A stretch of DNA of 64,000 bases from Rugosimonospora africana. GTDB taxonomy: Bacteria > Actinomycetota > Actinomycetes > Mycobacteriales > Micromonosporaceae. Below the pieces are notes generated by a model. It made no database searches, was not told the DNA's origin, and worked only from the letters and a program-made list of their open reading frames with translations. Location of the stretch: contig NZ_BONZ01000021.1 of the NCBI RefSeq assembly GCF_016862975.1, positions 186,001-250,000 of the forward strand, read 5' to 3'. The translations under genes and the position numbers were made by a program. Position 1 is the stretch's first letter, and each line of letters begins with the position of its first letter. Of this stretch, positions 23,554 through 32,152 are shown one piece after another.

Positions 23554-24753
23554 ATGGATGTGCTCATCGCCGGTGCCGGCATCGGCGGCCTCGCACTCGC
23601 CGGCGGCCTGATCGCCGACGGTCACCGGGTTCGGGTGCTGGAAGTGGCGCCCGCGTTGCGCACCGGTGGCGCCGGCGTCACCGTCTTCAGCAACGGCGCC
23701 GCCGCGCTGGCCGGACTCGGCGCGCCGCTGCCACCGGCGATCGGCGGCCGGATCGACGTGCTGGAGTCGCGCACCTCCACCGGGCGGCCGCTGATGCGCG
23801 TCGACCTGGCGGTCATGCGCAAGCGCACCGGTTTTCCGGTCACCACGGTGGCCCGGGAGAAACTCATCGCGCACCTGGCGTCCCGGCTCCCGGAGGGCAC
23901 CGTCGCGTTCGGACGCGCGGTGGAGGAGGTCGCGGCCGGGCCGGCCGGTGCGGACGGCGGCCCGGTGACAGTCGTCGACGCGGGCGGCGAGAAGCACACG
24001 GCCGAGGTGCTGGTGGGCGCGGACGGCCACCGTTCGGCGGTGCGGCGCGGCGTGCTCGGCGGCGAGGCCGCCGCGGAGAACGGCTGGACGACGTGGCAGG
24101 GCCTCACCCGGGTGCTGCCCGACCTCGCGGCCGGCACGACCGCGTCACTGTTCGTCGGCCCGGCCGGCCTCGTCGGGCTGATGCCCGCGGGTGACGGCCT
24201 GCTGCAGTGGTGGTTCGACGTGCAAGGCCCGCTGCCCGCAGGTCCGGTCGCCGGCGCGCTGTCCCGGCGGTTCGCCGGCTATCCGGCGCCGGTACCGCTG
24301 CTGCTGGACTCCATCGCCGAAACCGACCTCGGCCGGTACCCGCATGTGTTGCACCGGGTGCCCGACGCCTGGGGAGTGGGCGCGACGACTCTGATCGGCG
24401 ACGCGGCACACGCGTTCCCGCCGTCCCAGGCACAGGGTGCCAACCAGGCACTGGAAGACGCCTGGCTGCTGCGGCGCGCACTGTCCGGCCCGGTGCAGCG
24501 AGCCGACCAGGTACAGCGGGCCGACTCGGCGCAGCGTGCCGACCTCGTGCGGCGGCTGCGCCGGTACGAGCGGCTGCGCGCCACCCGGGTACGGCGGGTG
24601 TCGCGGATGGCCGCGAGCGAGTCCACCAACCGGCCGCCGAACCCGGCCGCCCGCCTGGCCGTGCGGCTCGTGCCGCCGGTGCTGGCCGGGATCGGGTACA
24701 CGTCGCTGATCCGGCGTTTCTCCAGCGTCCTGGCCGACGAGCGGCTCGACTGA
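23554..24753 (+). CDS. FAD-dependent aromatic monooxygenase-like protein
   Basis: 399 residues. The N-terminal dinucleotide-binding motif is VLIAGAGIGGLALAGGL. The middle has VLVGADGHRSAVRR, the DG motif of flavin hydroxylases. The second FAD motif is TLIGDAAHAFPPSQAQGANQALEDA. This is the PheA/TfdB/UbiH-type group A hydroxylase plan, inserting one oxygen atom from O2 into an aromatic or polyketide substrate with NAD(P)H. There is no signal peptide. Its own divergent TetR gene suggests induction by the substrate, for example for detoxification of a phenolic or antibiotic compound; that part is inference. Confidence 0.9.
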   Translation: MDVLIAGAGIGGLALAGGLIADGHRVRVLEVAPALRTGGAGVTVFSNGAAALAGLGAPLPPAIGGRIDVLESRTSTGRPLMRVDLAVMRKRTGFPVTTVAREKLIAHLASRLPEGTVAFGRAVEEVAAGPAGADGGPVTVVDAGGEKHTAEVLVGADGHRSAVRRGVLGGEAAAENGWTTWQGLTRVLPDLAAGTTASLFVGPAGLVGLMPAGDGLLQWWFDVQGPLPAGPVAGALSRRFAGYPAPVPLLLDSIAETDLGRYPHVLHRVPDAWGVGATTLIGDAAHAFPPSQAQGANQALEDAWLLRRALSGPVQRADQVQRADSAQRADLVRRLRRYERLRATRVRRVSRMAASESTNRPPNPAARLAVRLVPPVLAGIGYTSLIRRFSSVLADERLD

Positions 24754-24765
24754 CTGACCCCGTTG

Positions 24766-24794
24766 CCCGGACCGGGGCTCAACCCCGGTCCGGG
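24766..24794. terminator. Strong bidirectional terminator
   Basis: CCCGGACCGGGG and CCCCGGTCCGGG are perfectly complementary 12-base arms around the loop CTCAA. It lies 12 bases after the monooxygenase stop and overlaps the end of a convergent small frame, so it can serve both strands. Confidence 0.8.
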
Positions 24795-24940
24795 CGACTC
24801 GGCCCCGGAGACACGGCCCACTCGGACACCTGCGGCGCGTACACCCGCACCAGGAACGCCCGGGCCGCGGCCCCCAGCGCCACCAGCGCCAACGCCGTCA
24901 GCCCCCACCGCCGGACGTCCCTGCCGGTCAGCACCCTCAT
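24779..24940 (-). CDS. Small single-span membrane protein
   Basis: 53 residues from ATG 24940, with GGAG eight bases upstream. RDVRRWGLTALALVALGAAA and the following hydrophobic residues form one membrane segment with basic residues before it, so the N-terminus is probably inside. The short tail reads VYAPQVSEWAVSPG. Its last codons fall in the terminator hairpin. Function unknown. It is kept because start, ribosome site and a clean membrane helix agree. Confidence 0.5.
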   Translation of the reverse strand: MRVLTGRDVRRWGLTALALVALGAAARAFLVRVYAPQVSEWAVSPGPSRPDRG

Positions 24941-25082
24941 GGACCTGTCTCCGATCGTCGGGCCCGCCCCCGTGCGGGCCACGGGCATTACTCTGCCCGC
25001 TCCGGCCGCCGCTGGCATCCGGAAAAGCCACGATCGGCCCCTGATTCGGCAACTCAGGGATTACCCCGAGGGGGTGAACTCC

Positions 25083-25862
25083 TCAGAGGACCCGGGTGAT
25101 GCCCTCGGCCTCGATCCGGGAGTTCATTCGGTCGCGGTCGAGGTTCGCGCACAGCACCACCGACGCGCCGGCCGACAGCGGCGCGAGCAGCCACTTCAAC
25201 GGATGGTCGTGCTCCGCCGCGTCGATCAGCAGCCGGTCGCCGGGCCGGAGTTCCTGGACGCCGGCAACCTCCCGCGCCAGGATCTCCCACGACCCGAACG
25301 TCGTACCGTCGACGGTCGCCGGCTCCGCGCGCTCCGGCAGGTACGACGGCGGCAGGTCGGAGTACCGGCGGACCTCGGCGATGTAGTCCCGGTACCCGTC
25401 CGGTACCTCACGCATCGGCGCCCCGGCCGCGGCCAGCCCCAGGACGAAGCGGTGGTCGGCCGGGGGCACGTCCTCCAGCCAGTCGTCGAGCCGCTTCCAC
25501 GAGACGAACGTGGCGTCCAGCGGCGCGTCCGCGTCCGGCCCAGACGACGGCAGCCCGGCCAGCGCGGCGAGGCGGAACGACACCGCCACGCCGGTCGACC
25601 AGGCGCCGAGCAACACGGCGGCGGTCTGCCAGTGCGGCGGAAGCAGCATCGCGGCCCGGCTGCCGATGCCCATCCCGCAGCCCTCACGCATGAGGTTCGC
25701 GGTGCGCGCGGCCCAGGAGCCCAGCGCCTCGGCCGTCAACTCGACGCGCTCGCCGGTGGCGTCGTCGTAGTAGGTCAGCAACGGCCGCCCGGACTCGGTC
25801 CGGTCACCGCCGAGCAGTGCCGGTACGTCAGCGGTGGCTTTTACATCGGCGGTGGCGTTCAT
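25083..25862 (-). CDS. TIGR03089-type AMP-binding-like protein
   Basis: 259 residues from ATG 25862, preceded by GGGGGGAG. It resembles only the N-terminal part of acyl-CoA synthetases: PLLTYYDDATGERVELTAEAL, SWAARTANLMREGCGMG, RAAMLLPPHWQTAAVLLGAW, and a later GDRLLIDAAEHDHPLKWLLA. The C-terminal AMP-binding core is missing, as in the actinobacterial TIGR03089 family, so it is probably not an active ligase. It is divergent from the ArsR gene. The role of this family is not known to me. Confidence 0.8.
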   Translation of the reverse strand: MNATADVKATADVPALLGGDRTESGRPLLTYYDDATGERVELTAEALGSWAARTANLMREGCGMGIGSRAAMLLPPHWQTAAVLLGAWSTGVAVSFRLAALAGLPSSGPDADAPLDATFVSWKRLDDWLEDVPPADHRFVLGLAAAGAPMREVPDGYRDYIAEVRRYSDLPPSYLPERAEPATVDGTTFGSWEILAREVAGVQELRPGDRLLIDAAEHDHPLKWLLAPLSAGASVVLCANLDRDRMNSRIEAEGITRVL

Positions 25863-25949
25863 GGAGACTCCCCCCGTACGGACGACTCCGCCAGACTTTA
25901 CGCGCGCACCGCTTGCCACCCCGGCATTGCCGCAACATTCCCGATTGGT

Positions 25950-25955
25950 TATATT
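25950..25955 (+). promoter_or_regulatory. -10 box for a leaderless ArsR-type gene
   Basis: TATATT lies six bases before the ATG at 25962 and there is no ribosome site, so translation probably begins at the 5' end of the transcript. Confidence 0.6.
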
Positions 25956-25961
25956 ACCGTC

Positions 25962-26270
25962 ATGCCATCGACGTTCGAAGTACTGGCGGAGCCGCGACGT
26001 CGCCAGATCCTGGACGTGCTGCGCACCCGCGAGTGCTCGGTCAACGATCTGGTCGCGCTGGTACCGGTCAGCCAGCCGGGCATGTCGAAACACCTCAAGG
26101 TGTTGCGGGAGGCCGGACTCGTGCAGGTACGCCAGGATGCCCAGCGCCGCCTGTACCGGCTGTCCCCGGAGCCGCTGGCCGAGGTGCACGAGTGGCTGGA
26201 GCCGTACCGCGAGGTGTGGGCCCGGCGGCTCGACGCGCTCGAGCGCCACCTCGACGACATGCCCGACTGA
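25962..26270 (+). CDS. ArsR-family winged-helix repressor
   Basis: 102 residues. It is a complete small winged helix: FEVLAEPRRRQILDVLR, then SVNDLVALVPVSQPGMSKHLKVLREAGLVQVRQ (recognition helix in SQPGMSKHLKVL), then RRLYRLSPEPLAEVHEWLEPY. No Cys metal-site motif is present, so this is the metal-independent type (SdpR/YczG-like) often paired with START/SRPBCC-domain proteins, but no such partner follows here. The gene starts divergently from the TIGR03089 gene with a leaderless promoter, so it may repress both. Confidence 0.9.
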   Translation: MPSTFEVLAEPRRRQILDVLRTRECSVNDLVALVPVSQPGMSKHLKVLREAGLVQVRQDAQRRLYRLSPEPLAEVHEWLEPYREVWARRLDALERHLDDMPD

Positions 26271-26330
26271 CAGCGCAGCCCGCCCACCCGGAACGACGCT
26301 TGAGGCCCCCCACGGCCGCCGCCGATCGAC

Positions 26331-26336
26331 TATAAA
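26331..26336 (+). promoter_or_regulatory. -10 box for a leaderless HNH nuclease gene
   Basis: TATAAA lies seven bases before the ATG at 26343. No ribosome site is visible. Confidence 0.55.
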
Positions 26337-26342
26337 CATCGC

Positions 26343-27245
26343 ATGACAGCGGGCGACGACGTCGACACCCGGCTACGGCTGGCGATGTTCGCCCACCTCG
26401 ATCGGATCAGCGCGGCGTACCCGAGTGGCATCCCGTCCGACGTCATCAACACGTTCGAGTTCGACGGCGAAGCCGTTCGCCTCGTCGTCCAGCCCGGCAT
26501 CCGCAAGCCCGCGAGGCTGTCCGCGGCACTGACGATCCGCACGACATACACGCCACAGGGAGGCGCCAGGCCGTACGAGGACGAGTTCGGCACGGACGGC
26601 ACCCTGCACTACAAGTGGCGCGGCACGGATCCGGCGCACCCCGACAACCGCGCCTTACGGGAGGCGATGGTCCGCCGTTCCCCGCTCGCCTACTTCTATC
26701 CGATGGCCAAGGGCGTCTACCACGCCATCTACCCGGTCTATCTGGTGGAGGAAGACCCTGCCCGACACGAGTTCGCCGTGGATCTGGGCGAGCTCGAGCA
26801 CAGCGTCGAGGGCATCGAGGTCCTCCCCGAGCGTCGCTACGCCCGACGGCTCACCCTGCAGCGACTGCACCAGGTGGTCTTCCGTCCCAAGGTGCTGCGG
26901 GCATACGAAGCCCGGTGCGCCCTATGCCGGCTGGGTCACGCACCCCTGCTCGACGCGGCGCACATCCTTCCGGACCGCCACCGGCGCGGCGAGCCCGTGG
27001 TCCCCAACGGGCTGGCGATGTGCAAGATCCACCACGCCGCGTACGACGCGAACATCATCGGCATCCGCCCGGATCGCGTCGTAGAGGTGCGCGAGGACAT
27101 TCTCACCGAGATCGACGGACCGATGCTGCGGCACGGGCTGCAGGAGATGCACGGCTCGACCATCTTCCTGCCCAGATCCCGGCACGATCGGCCGGACCCG
27201 ACCCGCCTCGAAGAGCGCTACGAACAGTTCCGTTCGGCGGCCTGA
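26343..27245 (+). CDS. HNH endonuclease (HNH_2 type)
   Basis: 300 residues. The C-terminal nuclease module (about residues 190-250) has a zinc site beginning CALCRLG, a catalytic core LLDAAHILPDR, and NGLAMCKIHHAAYDANIIGI, which match the HNH_2 pattern (C-x2-C, AHI, N-G-L-x-x-C-x-x-HH-x-x-D). The N-terminal 180 residues form an unrecognised region, TFEFDGEAVRLVVQPGIRKP, TYTPQGGARPYEDEFG, which in similar proteins recognises modified or specific DNA. No methyltransferase for restriction is adjacent; the PF04672 protein downstream is not a DNA methylase. It could be a modification-dependent defence nuclease, which is inference. Confidence 0.85.
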   Translation: MTAGDDVDTRLRLAMFAHLDRISAAYPSGIPSDVINTFEFDGEAVRLVVQPGIRKPARLSAALTIRTTYTPQGGARPYEDEFGTDGTLHYKWRGTDPAHPDNRALREAMVRRSPLAYFYPMAKGVYHAIYPVYLVEEDPARHEFAVDLGELEHSVEGIEVLPERRYARRLTLQRLHQVVFRPKVLRAYEARCALCRLGHAPLLDAAHILPDRHRRGEPVVPNGLAMCKIHHAAYDANIIGIRPDRVVEVREDILTEIDGPMLRHGLQEMHGSTIFLPRSRHDRPDPTRLEERYEQFRSAA

Positions 27246-27273
27246 CCCAGCCGAGTCGCCGGGTGGGCCCGCG

Positions 27274-28095
27274 TCAGCGCTTGACCGCGACCGCGCCGTA
27301 GCAGCTGACCTCGCTCCGACTGGGCCGCGGTTGCGGCTCGTCCTCGGCCCGCCACTCGGACGCCGACACGATGCCGGGCTCCACCAGGTCGAGCCCGTCG
27401 AAGAACGTGGCGAACCGCTCCTTGGGGCGCGCCCGGAGCGCTTCGGAGCTGACCACCTGGTTGACCGCGGCCGCGTCCTCCGAGGACAGGAAGTCGTGAG
27501 TCATGTGCGACATGACCACGTAGCTGCCCGGGGCCAGGGCATCGATCAGCGGCTCGATGAGACCGCGCGGGTTGTCGGCGTCCGGCACGAAGTGCAGGAC
27601 GGCGACGAGCATGAGCGCGACCGGTTGGGACAGGTCCAGCGTCTGCAGCAGGTCGGGATGGTTCAGGATGCTGTCCGGCTGGTACAGGTCGGCATCGATG
27701 TAGGCGGTCGCGCCCTCGGCGGAACTGGTGAGCAGGGCCCGGGCGTGTGCCAGCACGATGGGGTCGTTGTCGACATACACCACCCGCGCGTCGGGAACGA
27801 TTCCCTGCGCTATCTCGTGCGTGTTGGGGCTGGTGGGGATGCCGGTGCCGACGTCGAGAAACTGGCGGATCCCGGCCTGTCCGGCGATGTGGGCCACCGC
27901 GCGACGCATGAACCGGCGGTTTTCCAGGGCGGCGGTGCGCGTGGTGGGGAACACGGCGATGATCCGGTCGCCGGATTCCCGGTCCGCGGCGAAGTTGTCC
28001 TTTCCACCCAACCAGTAGTCGTACCGCCTGGCCGGATGCGCTACCGAAGTATCGATCTTCGTCCGTGGATCGGTCGCCGCTGGGTCTGGACGCAT
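27274..28095 (-). CDS. SAM-dependent methyltransferase (PF04672 type)
   Basis: 273 residues from ATG 28095 after AGGGAG. Family marks are SVAHPARRYDYWLGGKDNFAAD near the start, the SAM-binding FLDVGTGIPTSPNTHE near residue 80, VVYVDNDPIVLAHA, and PVALMLVAVLHFVPD. This is the actinomycete-expanded PF04672 family, whose members mostly have unknown small-molecule substrates. It is convergent with the HNH gene (28-bp gap) and divergent from the membrane protein gene. Confidence 0.93.
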   Translation of the reverse strand: MRPDPAATDPRTKIDTSVAHPARRYDYWLGGKDNFAADRESGDRIIAVFPTTRTAALENRRFMRRAVAHIAGQAGIRQFLDVGTGIPTSPNTHEIAQGIVPDARVVYVDNDPIVLAHARALLTSSAEGATAYIDADLYQPDSILNHPDLLQTLDLSQPVALMLVAVLHFVPDADNPRGLIEPLIDALAPGSYVVMSHMTHDFLSSEDAAAVNQVVSSEALRARPKERFATFFDGLDLVEPGIVSASEWRAEDEPQPRPSRSEVSCYGAVAVKR

Positions 28096-28365
28096 GTCTC
28101 CCTGCCTGGGATCGGCCGCCCCGCCCCGTGGCCCGGGCCGGCAACTGCGAGCGGCGTCGCTCGTCGGCCAGTGGCCGACCGCGAGCAGTCTACGACCGCT
28201 CCGCACCGGTGATCACCGGCGAGCGTCTCGCACGCGCCAACCGTCCGGGTAGGATCCTCCAGTTCGATCGGCGCGGTCGGCCCCGATCCATCCGGGCCAG
28301 GACGCACGACGGGCCCGGGCACGGGGGCGTTGGCCAGGTCCGGTGGCCGCGTGAAGAGGGAGCAC

Positions 28366-30210
28366 ATGAGCCAGACGAGCGTCACCGACAGCGCGCCCCC
28401 GACCGAACCGCGACCAGAGCCCCAGGCGGAGCCGGAGTCCCCGGCCGAGCCGGTGGTCGCCGGCCGGCGCGGGCTCTCCGGGCGCGGACTGGCCGCGTTC
28501 GCCCGGCACGAGTGGACGCTCGTCGCGACGTCGTCGCTGGTGCTGGCCGTCGTGATGACCTGGCCCACCCTGCGATACCCGACCCGGACGCTGCCCAGCG
28601 ACGTCTGGGATCCGTCGCTCCAGTCCTGGGAGATGTCCTGGAGCGCCTGGGCGATCCTCCATCATCCCGCGCAGTTGTGGCAGGGCAACGCGTTCTACAC
28701 GGAGAAGTACAGCTTCGCGTACTCGGACTCGCTGCTCGGGTACCTGCCGGCCGGCCTCATCGGCTCCGGTCCCACGGCGGCGGTGCTGCGGTACAACATT
28801 CTCTTCGTCCTCGCCTTCGCGCTCGCCTGCTTCGGCGCCTACATCCTGGCCCGGCAGCTCGGCTCGAACATCCCCGGCGCCGCCGTTGCCGGTACCGCCT
28901 TCGCTTTCGCCCCCTGGCGCTGGACCCAGGTGTCCCACCTGCACGTGCTGTCCACCGGCGGGATCGCGTTGAGCCTGGCGATGCTCGCCCGGGGGCACGG
29001 GTACAGCCTGCGCGGCGGGTACCGGCCCGACCGGGTGCGGCCCCGGTGGGCGCTGGCCGGGTGGCTGGTCGCCGCGTGGCAGGTCACGCTCGGCTTCGGC
29101 ATCGGGTTGCCGTTCGCGTACGTGCTGGCGCTGCTCGTCATCGTGGCGATCGTGTGGTGGCTGGTCCGCCGGCCCGCGTTCAGCCGACGGCTGCTGCGGG
29201 TGGACGTGATCGGCGCGATCGTGTTCGCCGCCGCCGGTGCCGCGATGGCGTACCCGTACTTCCAGGTGCTGCGGACCTACCCGTACGCGCAGCGGGCGCT
29301 GACCGAGATCCTGTTCTACTCGCCGGGTTTCCTCGGGTTCGTCACCGCGCCGTCCAACGAGTGGCTGTGGGGACCGCACCAGCAACGGGCCCAGATCGAC
29401 ATGATTCCGCAGGGCGGCTGGGAGGGTCTGATGCTGCCCGGCTACACCCTCTACGCGCTGGCCGCCATCGGCCTGGTCTACTCGGCCTGGTCCTGGCGGC
29501 GCCGGGTGCTCCTGCTGATCGGGCTGCTCGGGTTCGGCACGCTGGCGATGGGGTTGCGCGCGCCGGTCAGTTCCTTCTACTACAAGATGTACGACTACCT
29601 GCCCGGCTGGAGCGGCATCCGCACCCCGGGTCGGCTGATCGTGTGGGTCACGCTGGTCCTGGTGCTGTTGGCGGCGGGCGCGACGACCGTGCTCACCGAG
29701 CGGGTGCGCACCTGGTCCGGGCGCCTGCGCCGGGGCTCGCTGCGGTCGCTGGTCACGGTGAGCCTGGCCGTACCGTGCCTGTTCGTCCTCGTCGAGGGTG
29801 TGCAGACGACGGCGTTCCCGACCGTACCCAGGGCGCCGGCCTCGTTCGCCTCGCTGCCCGGTCCGCTGCTGGTGCTGCCGACGAACTGGAAAGACGACGA
29901 GCTGGCGATGCTGTGGTCGACGGCGAACTTCGTGCCGCTCGTCAACGGGTCCAGCGGCTTCTTCCCGCAGGGCTTCCTGCACACCGAGGAGGTCGTGAAG
30001 ACCTTCCCCGACGCGACCAGCGTCCAGTACCTTCGCGGGCTCGGGGTCCGCACGGTACTGGTGCTCCGGCAGCCGAACGCGATGCGGTTCGACGGTCCGC
30101 CCGAGGACGCCGGCATCCCGGTGCACGCGCTGACCGGGAGCATCGACGGGCTCGGCATCTCCCGCGACGAGCAGCCGGACGCGGTCATCTACCACTTGGA
30201 TCCCGACTAG
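28366..30210 (+). CDS. Polytopic GT-C-like membrane protein
   Basis: 614 residues from ATG 28366, chosen for the GAGGGAG site. A Pro/Glu-rich cytoplasmic N-terminus (about 40 residues) precedes roughly 11 membrane segments. The first loop carries DVWDPSLQSWEMSWSAWAIL, the acidic first-loop position used by GT-C glycosyltransferases (here D-x-x-D). A C-terminal extracellular domain of about 120 residues contains LVNGSSGFFPQG. This suggests transfer of a sugar from a lipid carrier outside the membrane, or a related envelope function; the family was not identified. The stop codon TAG lies inside dispersed repeat C, so the repeat fixed the protein's end. Confidence 0.75.
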   Translation: MSQTSVTDSAPPTEPRPEPQAEPESPAEPVVAGRRGLSGRGLAAFARHEWTLVATSSLVLAVVMTWPTLRYPTRTLPSDVWDPSLQSWEMSWSAWAILHHPAQLWQGNAFYTEKYSFAYSDSLLGYLPAGLIGSGPTAAVLRYNILFVLAFALACFGAYILARQLGSNIPGAAVAGTAFAFAPWRWTQVSHLHVLSTGGIALSLAMLARGHGYSLRGGYRPDRVRPRWALAGWLVAAWQVTLGFGIGLPFAYVLALLVIVAIVWWLVRRPAFSRRLLRVDVIGAIVFAAAGAAMAYPYFQVLRTYPYAQRALTEILFYSPGFLGFVTAPSNEWLWGPHQQRAQIDMIPQGGWEGLMLPGYTLYALAAIGLVYSAWSWRRRVLLLIGLLGFGTLAMGLRAPVSSFYYKMYDYLPGWSGIRTPGRLIVWVTLVLVLLAAGATTVLTERVRTWSGRLRRGSLRSLVTVSLAVPCLFVLVEGVQTTAFPTVPRAPASFASLPGPLLVLPTNWKDDELAMLWSTANFVPLVNGSSGFFPQGFLHTEEVVKTFPDATSVQYLRGLGVRTVLVLRQPNAMRFDGPPEDAGIPVHALTGSIDGLGISRDEQPDAVIYHLDPD

Positions 30211-30255
30211 TCTGGGTCGCGGCACGGCGCCAGGCGCGCCGAGCCAGACTGGTCG
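30205..30255 (+). repeat. 51-bp dispersed palindromic element, copy C (supplies a stop codon)
   Basis: It begins GACTAGTCTGGGTCGCGG and ends GCGCCGAGCCAGACTGGTCG. Compared with copies A and D, the start GACTGG has become GACTAG, whose TAG is the stop of the membrane-protein gene. As a hairpin it may also act as that gene's terminator. Confidence 0.85.
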
Positions 30256-30304
30256 CCCTGACACCCGCCGGCCCCGACCCGACCGGCGGGCCGACGGCGG
30301 CGGC

Positions 30305-31879
30305 TCAGCCGTCCAGCAACTGGTGCGCGACGATGTAGCCGGAGCCGCCGTTCACGCCGTGGCCGGGCCAGGTGCCCGCGCCCAGCTGGTACAGCCCGTC
30401 GATCGGGGTACGGTGCCCGGGCTGCCCAGGCAACGTGCGCAGCAGGTAGCTCTGCGCCAGGTCGCTCGCGCCACCGTAGGGGTCACCCGGTCCGCAGTTG
30501 GGGTTGAACCGGGCCAGGTCGTCCGGGGTGACGACCGCGTGGGCCAGTACCGCGTCCGGGATGTTGGGGACATGCTGCCCGATGATGCCCAGTACCCGAT
30601 CGACCATGCGTGCCGTCAGGTCGGGCGTCCAGGTGCCGTCGCCGACGTCGATGACCCCGGCCGCGTCGCCGGTCGGGTGGCACGGCACCTCCAGCACCTG
30701 TACCCGCATGATGGCCGCACCCGCCGGCGCCCGGCCCGGGTCCAGCGCGGTCGGGCAGTCCACGGTAAACGTCGGCTCGGCCGGCAGCAGCCCCGCCATG
30801 CCCTGCGCGGCGGCCAGCGTGCAGCCGTCCAGTCCCGTCGTGAGGTGTGGCTGCCCGATGTCCGCGAACCGTGGATCCGGCCAGCGCGGCGGCTCGCTCA
30901 GCGCCAGCTGGATCTGCAGGCAGCCGCGCCCGTACCGGTACCCGGCCGCCTGCTCGCGCAGCGACGGCGGCGCGTCGTCGCCGAGCAGCCGGAGGTAGAG
31001 CTGGTCGGCGTTGGTGGAGGCGACGACCGCCTGCCGGGCGAGATGGCGCTCGCCGTCCGCGGTGACCACTCCGACCGCCCGCTGCCCCTCGACGAGGATC
31101 CGGGTCACCTCGGTACCGGTGACGATCCGGCCACCGTGGTCGGTGACCAGCCGGGCCAACGCGGTCACCAGCGACTCGCTGCCGCCGGCCGGGATCGGCA
31201 TCCCGGCGAGCAGCACGGCCTGCGCGATGAGGGTCGCCCAGAGCCCGCTGCCCGGCTCGTCCGGCGTGTGGCCGAGGTGCATCACCCAGGGCGCCAGCAT
31301 CGCCCGCAGCACCGGAGAGCGGAACCGGGAAACGGTGGTGCGCGCGGATTCGAAGACCATCGCCGCGAACGGAGTGAGCCCCGGCCCGTCGCCGCGCAGC
31401 AGGCGCACGATCGCCTCCATCGCCGCCGGATCGGCCAGGTCCTGTGCGAACAGTCCGAAGACCTCCGGCGCGTACGGGGCGAACGACTCCATCCACGCGG
31501 CGAACGCCGCGCCGTCGCCGGGTGCCAGCCGGTCGGCCTCGGCCAGCATCGCGTCCAGGGAACGGGGGAACACCGCGGTGCGACCGTCCGGAAAGGACAC
31601 TCCGGTCGGCGTGTCGGTGTTGAGGTACGTCAGCCCCCGCGCGGTCAGGTCCTCCCCCAACTCCGCCCAGACCGGGCCGGCGAGCAGCAACGGATGCGCC
31701 GACGAGTACACGTCGTGCCGGTACCCGGGCAGGGTCAGCTCCTCGGTGCGGACCAGGCCGCCGGGCCGGTCGTTGCGTTCCAGCACGAGCACGTCGCGCC
31801 CGGCCCGTGCGAGGTAGCCCGCGGCGACCAACGCGTTGTGACCGCTGCCTATGACGATGACGTCGTGACCGTCCACCAT
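30305..31879 (-). CDS. Phytoene-desaturase-like FAD oxidoreductase
   Basis: 524 residues from ATG 31879, chosen because GGAGG lies seven bases upstream; an ATG 17 codons earlier has none. The N-terminus is an FAD-binding fold, DVIVIGSGHNALVAAGYLAR, then VLVLERNDRPGGLVRTEEL. The middle contains GGSESLVTALARLVTDHGGRI, typical of COG1233 proteins, and the C-terminus has the second cofactor segment DGLYQLGAGTWPGHGVNGGSG. The family includes carotenoid desaturases and many oxidoreductases of unknown substrate. No carotenoid genes lie nearby, so a carotenoid role is not supported by context. Confidence 0.88.
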   Translation of the reverse strand: MVDGHDVIVIGSGHNALVAAGYLARAGRDVLVLERNDRPGGLVRTEELTLPGYRHDVYSSAHPLLLAGPVWAELGEDLTARGLTYLNTDTPTGVSFPDGRTAVFPRSLDAMLAEADRLAPGDGAAFAAWMESFAPYAPEVFGLFAQDLADPAAMEAIVRLLRGDGPGLTPFAAMVFESARTTVSRFRSPVLRAMLAPWVMHLGHTPDEPGSGLWATLIAQAVLLAGMPIPAGGSESLVTALARLVTDHGGRIVTGTEVTRILVEGQRAVGVVTADGERHLARQAVVASTNADQLYLRLLGDDAPPSLREQAAGYRYGRGCLQIQLALSEPPRWPDPRFADIGQPHLTTGLDGCTLAAAQGMAGLLPAEPTFTVDCPTALDPGRAPAGAAIMRVQVLEVPCHPTGDAAGVIDVGDGTWTPDLTARMVDRVLGIIGQHVPNIPDAVLAHAVVTPDDLARFNPNCGPGDPYGGASDLAQSYLLRTLPGQPGHRTPIDGLYQLGAGTWPGHGVNGGSGYIVAHQLLDG

Positions 31880-32152
31880 GGATCGCCTCCAGTCCGCGGC
31901 GCCCGGCGGCGGGCCGGGGCGGGGAGCCAACGATCTCAGACGGCAGCGCCGCCGGACCAGACCCGAACGGACTGAGGATCAGGAACCCGACAACCGCCCG
32001 GCGGGTCGGTGCCGGTACCGGTGCCAGCCGGCTCGGCCGCCCGCGCGCGCCGAGCGGGTCGCCACCCAGCGAGCCGGCGGCCCCGACCGTGCCGCTCGGC
32101 GGCTGCGGCGCCGGTGGTCGGGAGCCAGGTCACGTCGCCGGTCACCCCGTCC

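Noticed and set aside
30305-31879. Carotenoid biosynthesis locus
   Set aside because: The oxidoreductase is phytoene-desaturase-like, but no synthase, cyclase or other carotenoid gene is nearby.
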